Source: Saccharicrinis sp963677655 (GTDB taxonomy: Bacteria; Bacteroidota; Bacteroidia; Bacteroidales; Marinilabiliaceae). From it: a DNA stretch of 64,000 nt. The stretch lies in the NCBI GenBank assembly GCA_963677655.1, contig OY782088.1. One strand, 5' to 3'. How positions within the stretch are numbered: the first letter of the stretch is position 1; each line of letters opens with the position of its first letter. The position numbers and the translations under genes are program-made. The notes below the pieces were generated by a model. The model ran no database searches. It saw nothing but the letters and a program-made list of their open reading frames with translations, and was not told the origin of the DNA. Positions 60,914 through 64,000 of the stretch are shown in pieces.

Positions 60914-63337
60914 TTAATTTGATTTAAGAGTCACTTCTCCATTTCTCAAGCCATCTGTAGTTGCTGTTATTTTTATATCTCCAGCTTTTTCAGTTGCTTG
61001 CACGATCAATAAACACATTCCATTAAATGCTTTACGATAATTAGCTTTAAACGGCTCCAAACTGGCTTGATAGCCATTATCAACTCCGGCAATAAAACCG
61101 TTACCTTCAACATCAAAATGAACTAAATTATCTGCATCCGGAATCATATTACCTTCCTTATCCACAATTTTAACTGTGATAAAAGAAAGGTCTGTTCCAT
61201 CAGCATTAATAACATTACGATCTGCAATTAATTCTACTTCATATGGTTTGCCTGCGGTATGAATTTCTTTTTCTAAAACAACCTGTCCATCTTTGCGAGA
61301 AACGGCTTTGATTGTACCTGGTTCAAATTTCACTCTCCACATTACATGGAACTTTCCATCCTCTTTTTTACGTATTCCTAATGATTTACCATTTAAGAAC
61401 AATTCAACTTCATCAGCATTGTTATAATAGGCCCAAACATCAATATCCTGCCCCTTTTCCCAATTCCAATGCGGGAAAATATGCAACATGGTTTTATCTG
61501 TCCATTCACTTTGATACAGGTAATACGCATCTTTAGGGAATCCAGCCAAATCAATAATTCCTAAATAAGAACTACGAGCTGGCCATGGATAAGGGATTGG
61601 TTCACCTAAATAATCAAAACCCGACCAGATAAACATCCCAGAAATGAAATCATTGTTTTTAACCACATTCCAGGTATCCTCATGAGTTGCTCCCCAATAT
61701 GCGTAAACATGATCGTAAGCAGAAACTGTATAATCATCATTTGCACCTACCAAAGGAGCATTATATGCAGATGGCCAGATACGAACACTATCTGACGGCA
61801 TATCATAATGTCCACGTGTAGATAATGCCGACATATTTTCAGAGGCAATCATTTTCTGACCAGGGTAATTCTTAGGAAAATCAAGATATTCTTTATGCTT
61901 GTAGTTAAAGCTGATTAAATCTAAAGCTCCTGATTTATAAATATTATTCTTTTCCGGATCTTGCTCTGTTAAAGCACTGGTTACTGGACGGGTTTTATCC
62001 AACTCTTTTACAATACCAGTCAACTCTTTCGTAATGGATATTCCTGTTGTGTCAAACTGTTCTCTGATCTCGTTTCCAATGCTCCAGACAATAATACTTG
62101 GGTGGTTACGATCACGTAAAACCATATCCTGTAAATCGCGAACATGCCATTCATCCCAATACAAATGGTATCCTTTTTTAGCTTTTGTTTTAGCCCACTC
62201 ATCAAAGGACTCATCAATAACTAAAAATCCCATTTGATCGCAAAGATCCAATAATTCAGGAGCAGGAGGATTGTGAGCCATACGGATAGCATTACAACCC
62301 ATTCCCTTTAAAATTTCAAGCTGACGTTCCATAGCTCTGGTATTAACAGCAGCTCCTAAAGCTCCCAAATCGTGATGTTGATTAACGCCGTGTATTTTTA
62401 ATGGCTGACCATTTAAAAAGAAACCTTTAGCAGAGTTAAACTCAAAATATCTGATACCAAATGGAGTTTCATATTGATCAAGAAGTTCTTTATCGTTATA
62501 TACACTTGTCACTGCAGTGTACATATAAGGATTTTCAATGGACCATAACTCAGGTTGATCTACTTTAAAATCATAGGCTATAACACAAAGAGAATCACTA
62601 CAAGAACCCACCTTTTCATCCTGAGCTACAACCTGATTATTCTCATCATACAATTCAGTTTTTACCTTTAATTGTTGTTCTATGTTTTGATTATTTTTGA
62701 TTTTAACTTCCAGGTTTACAGTTGCTGATTCTTCACTTACATCTGGAGTTGTAATATAAGTACCCCAATGATCAACATGTACCTGGTTTGTAGTTACCAA
62801 CCATACATTACGATAGATTCCAGAACCGGTATACCAACGAGAGGCCGGTTGAGCATCATTATCTACTCTAACCGCCATAACATTTTCCTGATCCCCAAAA
62901 TTCAAATAAGGAGTCATATCATAACGAAAAGTGATATATCCAAATGGACGTTTTCCTAAATAATGCCCGTTTAACCAAACCTCACTATTACAAAAAACAC
63001 CATCAAAGTCGATATAATATTTTTGATTTTGAGGAATAGAATCAACTTTAAAGGTTTTTCTATACCATCCAATTCCTGTTGGTAAAGCTCCACCTTCTGT
63101 TGTTGATGGATTATCTTTACTAAACTCACCTTCAATACTCCAGTCGTGAGGTAGATTTAAAGCACGCCAATCCATATCATTAAAAGATACTTTTGAAGCA
63201 TCAGCTGTATCTCCTAAAAAGAATTTCCAACCCTTATTAAATGACTCAACCTGTCGCGGATTATCTACTTTATGATTACAGGCTGCCAATAGTGCAACTG
63301 CTGCAATTATTAATATTTTATTTATGTGTTGATACAT
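60914..63337 (-). CDS. GH2 lipoprotein (beta-galactosidase-like)
   Basis: 807 aa with a lipobox (VALLAAC, Cys20), so it is anchored to a membrane rather than free. Same layout as the enzyme at 4589-7018: sugar-binding domain (30-195), Ig-like domain, TIM barrel (305-600), DUF4982 and a final Ig-like domain. Acid/base E423 in WSIGNEIREQ; nucleophile E500 in IASENMS. The two proteins are clearly paralogues. Substrate not readable. The partial glycosidase upstream (63.58-64 kb) may be in the same utilization locus, cut by the window edge. Confidence 0.9.
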   Translation of the reverse strand: MYQHINKILIIAAVALLAACNHKVDNPRQVESFNKGWKFFLGDTADASKVSFNDMDWRALNLPHDWSIEGEFSKDNPSTTEGGALPTGIGWYRKTFKVDSIPQNQKYYIDFDGVFCNSEVWLNGHYLGKRPFGYITFRYDMTPYLNFGDQENVMAVRVDNDAQPASRWYTGSGIYRNVWLVTTNQVHVDHWGTYITTPDVSEESATVNLEVKIKNNQNIEQQLKVKTELYDENNQVVAQDEKVGSCSDSLCVIAYDFKVDQPELWSIENPYMYTAVTSVYNDKELLDQYETPFGIRYFEFNSAKGFFLNGQPLKIHGVNQHHDLGALGAAVNTRAMERQLEILKGMGCNAIRMAHNPPAPELLDLCDQMGFLVIDESFDEWAKTKAKKGYHLYWDEWHVRDLQDMVLRDRNHPSIIVWSIGNEIREQFDTTGISITKELTGIVKELDKTRPVTSALTEQDPEKNNIYKSGALDLISFNYKHKEYLDFPKNYPGQKMIASENMSALSTRGHYDMPSDSVRIWPSAYNAPLVGANDDYTVSAYDHVYAYWGATHEDTWNVVKNNDFISGMFIWSGFDYLGEPIPYPWPARSSYLGIIDLAGFPKDAYYLYQSEWTDKTMLHIFPHWNWEKGQDIDVWAYYNNADEVELFLNGKSLGIRKKEDGKFHVMWRVKFEPGTIKAVSRKDGQVVLEKEIHTAGKPYEVELIADRNVINADGTDLSFITVKIVDKEGNMIPDADNLVHFDVEGNGFIAGVDNGYQASLEPFKANYRKAFNGMCLLIVQATEKAGDIKITATTDGLRNGEVTLKSN

Positions 63338-63382
63338 AATTTTTGTTTTAAGCTTTTTTACTGTTGGCTTTTTGCTTTTAGT

Positions 63383-63555
63383 TTAAACCACCCCGTCAGA
63401 TTCTCGTTCCTCGCATCTGCCACCCCTCCTTGAAAAGGCGGGGAATTTTCAAAATGAAACCATTTCTCTATCGAAGGTAACAACCTATACGAGCTGTAAA
63501 TCACTCTCCTCCTTTTTAAGGAGGAGTACCCGAAGATATGAGGGGGAGGTGGTTA
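63383..63555. repeat. Intergenic inverted-repeat element
   Basis: The ends carry ACCACCCCGTC (left) and GAGGGGGAGGTGG (right), inverted to each other. Inside are CTCCTCCTT and AAGGAGGAG at 63506-63514 and 63518-63526, and a CCTCCTTGAAAAGGCGGGG arm at 63426-63444. This wording is typical of REP-like short mobile palindromes in Bacteroidota. It separates the two glycosidase genes. Confidence 0.65.
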
Positions 63556-63580
63556 TTTAATTATAACTAACCACTAAAAA

Positions 63581-64000
63581 CTAGTAAGTTAACTCACTCT
63601 TTCCTAAATCTTTCGATGTAGCCACAGCAATACCTCTTTGTTGATCGCGATTAGTAGCACAATAAAAGTGATATACTACACCGTCGTGTTTAACTACATA
63701 AGATTTATGAGCAAACCAGTTATCGTAAGGTTCTGATGGGAATACTAAATCCTTTCCATCCCACTCAGTCCAGTTTACAAGATCATAAGAACAAGCAAAA
63801 CGGTTAAAAGCATCGTAATCTTTACGTGTAGGCCAGAAGGCACCGAAATAAAACATTACCCAAACATCATCAATCTTTTGGATTACAGCATCACCAGAGA
63901 TTCCTTTATGGTGATTGATCACCGGATCTGTTCCAAAACGTTCCCAGTTTACCATATCATTCGATACTGCCATACCAATACGCTCTGCTCCTCTGTTTGG
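63581..64000 (-). CDS. Five-bladed beta-propeller glycosidase (GH43/GH32-like), C-terminal part
   Basis: The frame is open from the window edge to the stop at 63581 (about 139 residues seen). Two repeats typical of five-bladed propeller glycosidases are visible, MAVSNDMVNWERFG and ACSYDLVNWTEWDG, each followed by a blade (VWVMFYFGAFWP; VYHFYCATN). This is the GH43/GH32/GH117-type fold. The catalytic residues are not all in view. The gene probably belongs with the GH2 lipoprotein in a polysaccharide-use locus that continues beyond the window. Confidence 0.75.
   Translation of the reverse strand, partial: PNRGAERIGMAVSNDMVNWERFGTDPVINHHKGISGDAVIQKIDDVWVMFYFGAFWPTRKDYDAFNRFACSYDLVNWTEWDGKDLVFPSEPYDNWFAHKSYVVKHDGVVYHFYCATNRDQQRGIAVATSKDLGKSELTY

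Overview
This window is AT-rich DNA from a member of the Bacteroidota, most likely a free-living or marine Bacteroidales/Marinilabiliales-type bacterium. That placement is an inference. It rests on promoters of the TTTG-N19/20-TAnnTTTG type, many lipoprotein signals, a type IX secretion tail, a PF06580 histidine kinase with a LytTR regulator, DUF4861/KduI/KduD and DUF5777 genes, and two surface GH2 enzymes. No rRNA, tRNA, CRISPR array or phage gene was seen.

Layout. 0-7 kb: a carbohydrate region with a lacI-kduI-kduD-DUF4861 operon for unsaturated uronate breakdown and a secreted GH2 enzyme. 7-17.9 kb: an ATP-grasp/M20 fusion protein, a small winged-helix protein, a candidate structured RNA, an Imm17-like membrane protein, a mutarotase, a secreted unknown protein, a two-component system and DNA glycosylase Tag. 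18.1-29.4 kb: a plus-strand redox and metal-uptake locus with two di-heme oxidoreductases, imelysin, two porins, an FkbO/Hyg5-type chorismatase, two monoheme lipoproteins, a DUF5777 barrel and an FMN-binding-like protein. Its first gene has a perfect palindrome over the promoter. 29.6-36.3 kb: trehalase, chemoreceptor, YbaK-type deacylase and DUF169 protein.

36.5-47.9 kb is an accessory region of small membrane proteins and lipoproteins, including one reading frame split by an in-frame stop and one frameshifted gene. It contains two candidate systems. The first (38.66-39.88 kb) is a GC-rich folded leader, a helical 241-aa protein, a strong terminator and then an array of diverged 21-nt units in constant register. 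The second (42.93-47.29 kb) is a three-gene operon of a three-helix membrane protein, an OLD/GajA-like ATPase-nuclease and a UvrD-like helicase. It resembles Gabija defence with an extra membrane gene and lies between two related, strongly folded non-coding elements.

47.9-64 kb: PHP phosphoesterase, a sugar-phosphate isomerase-like protein, a relic of an NAD(P)H quinone reductase, a LamG/T9SS protein, an intact IS4-family element with a 10-bp target duplication, a U32 protein, a Rieske protein, a deacetylase, a DUF1080 protein, a MetF-like protein, a glutamine amidotransferase, an isochorismatase-fold protein lacking its cysteine, a second GH2 lipoprotein and the end of a five-bladed glycosidase. 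Intergenic spaces carry several families of short repeats.
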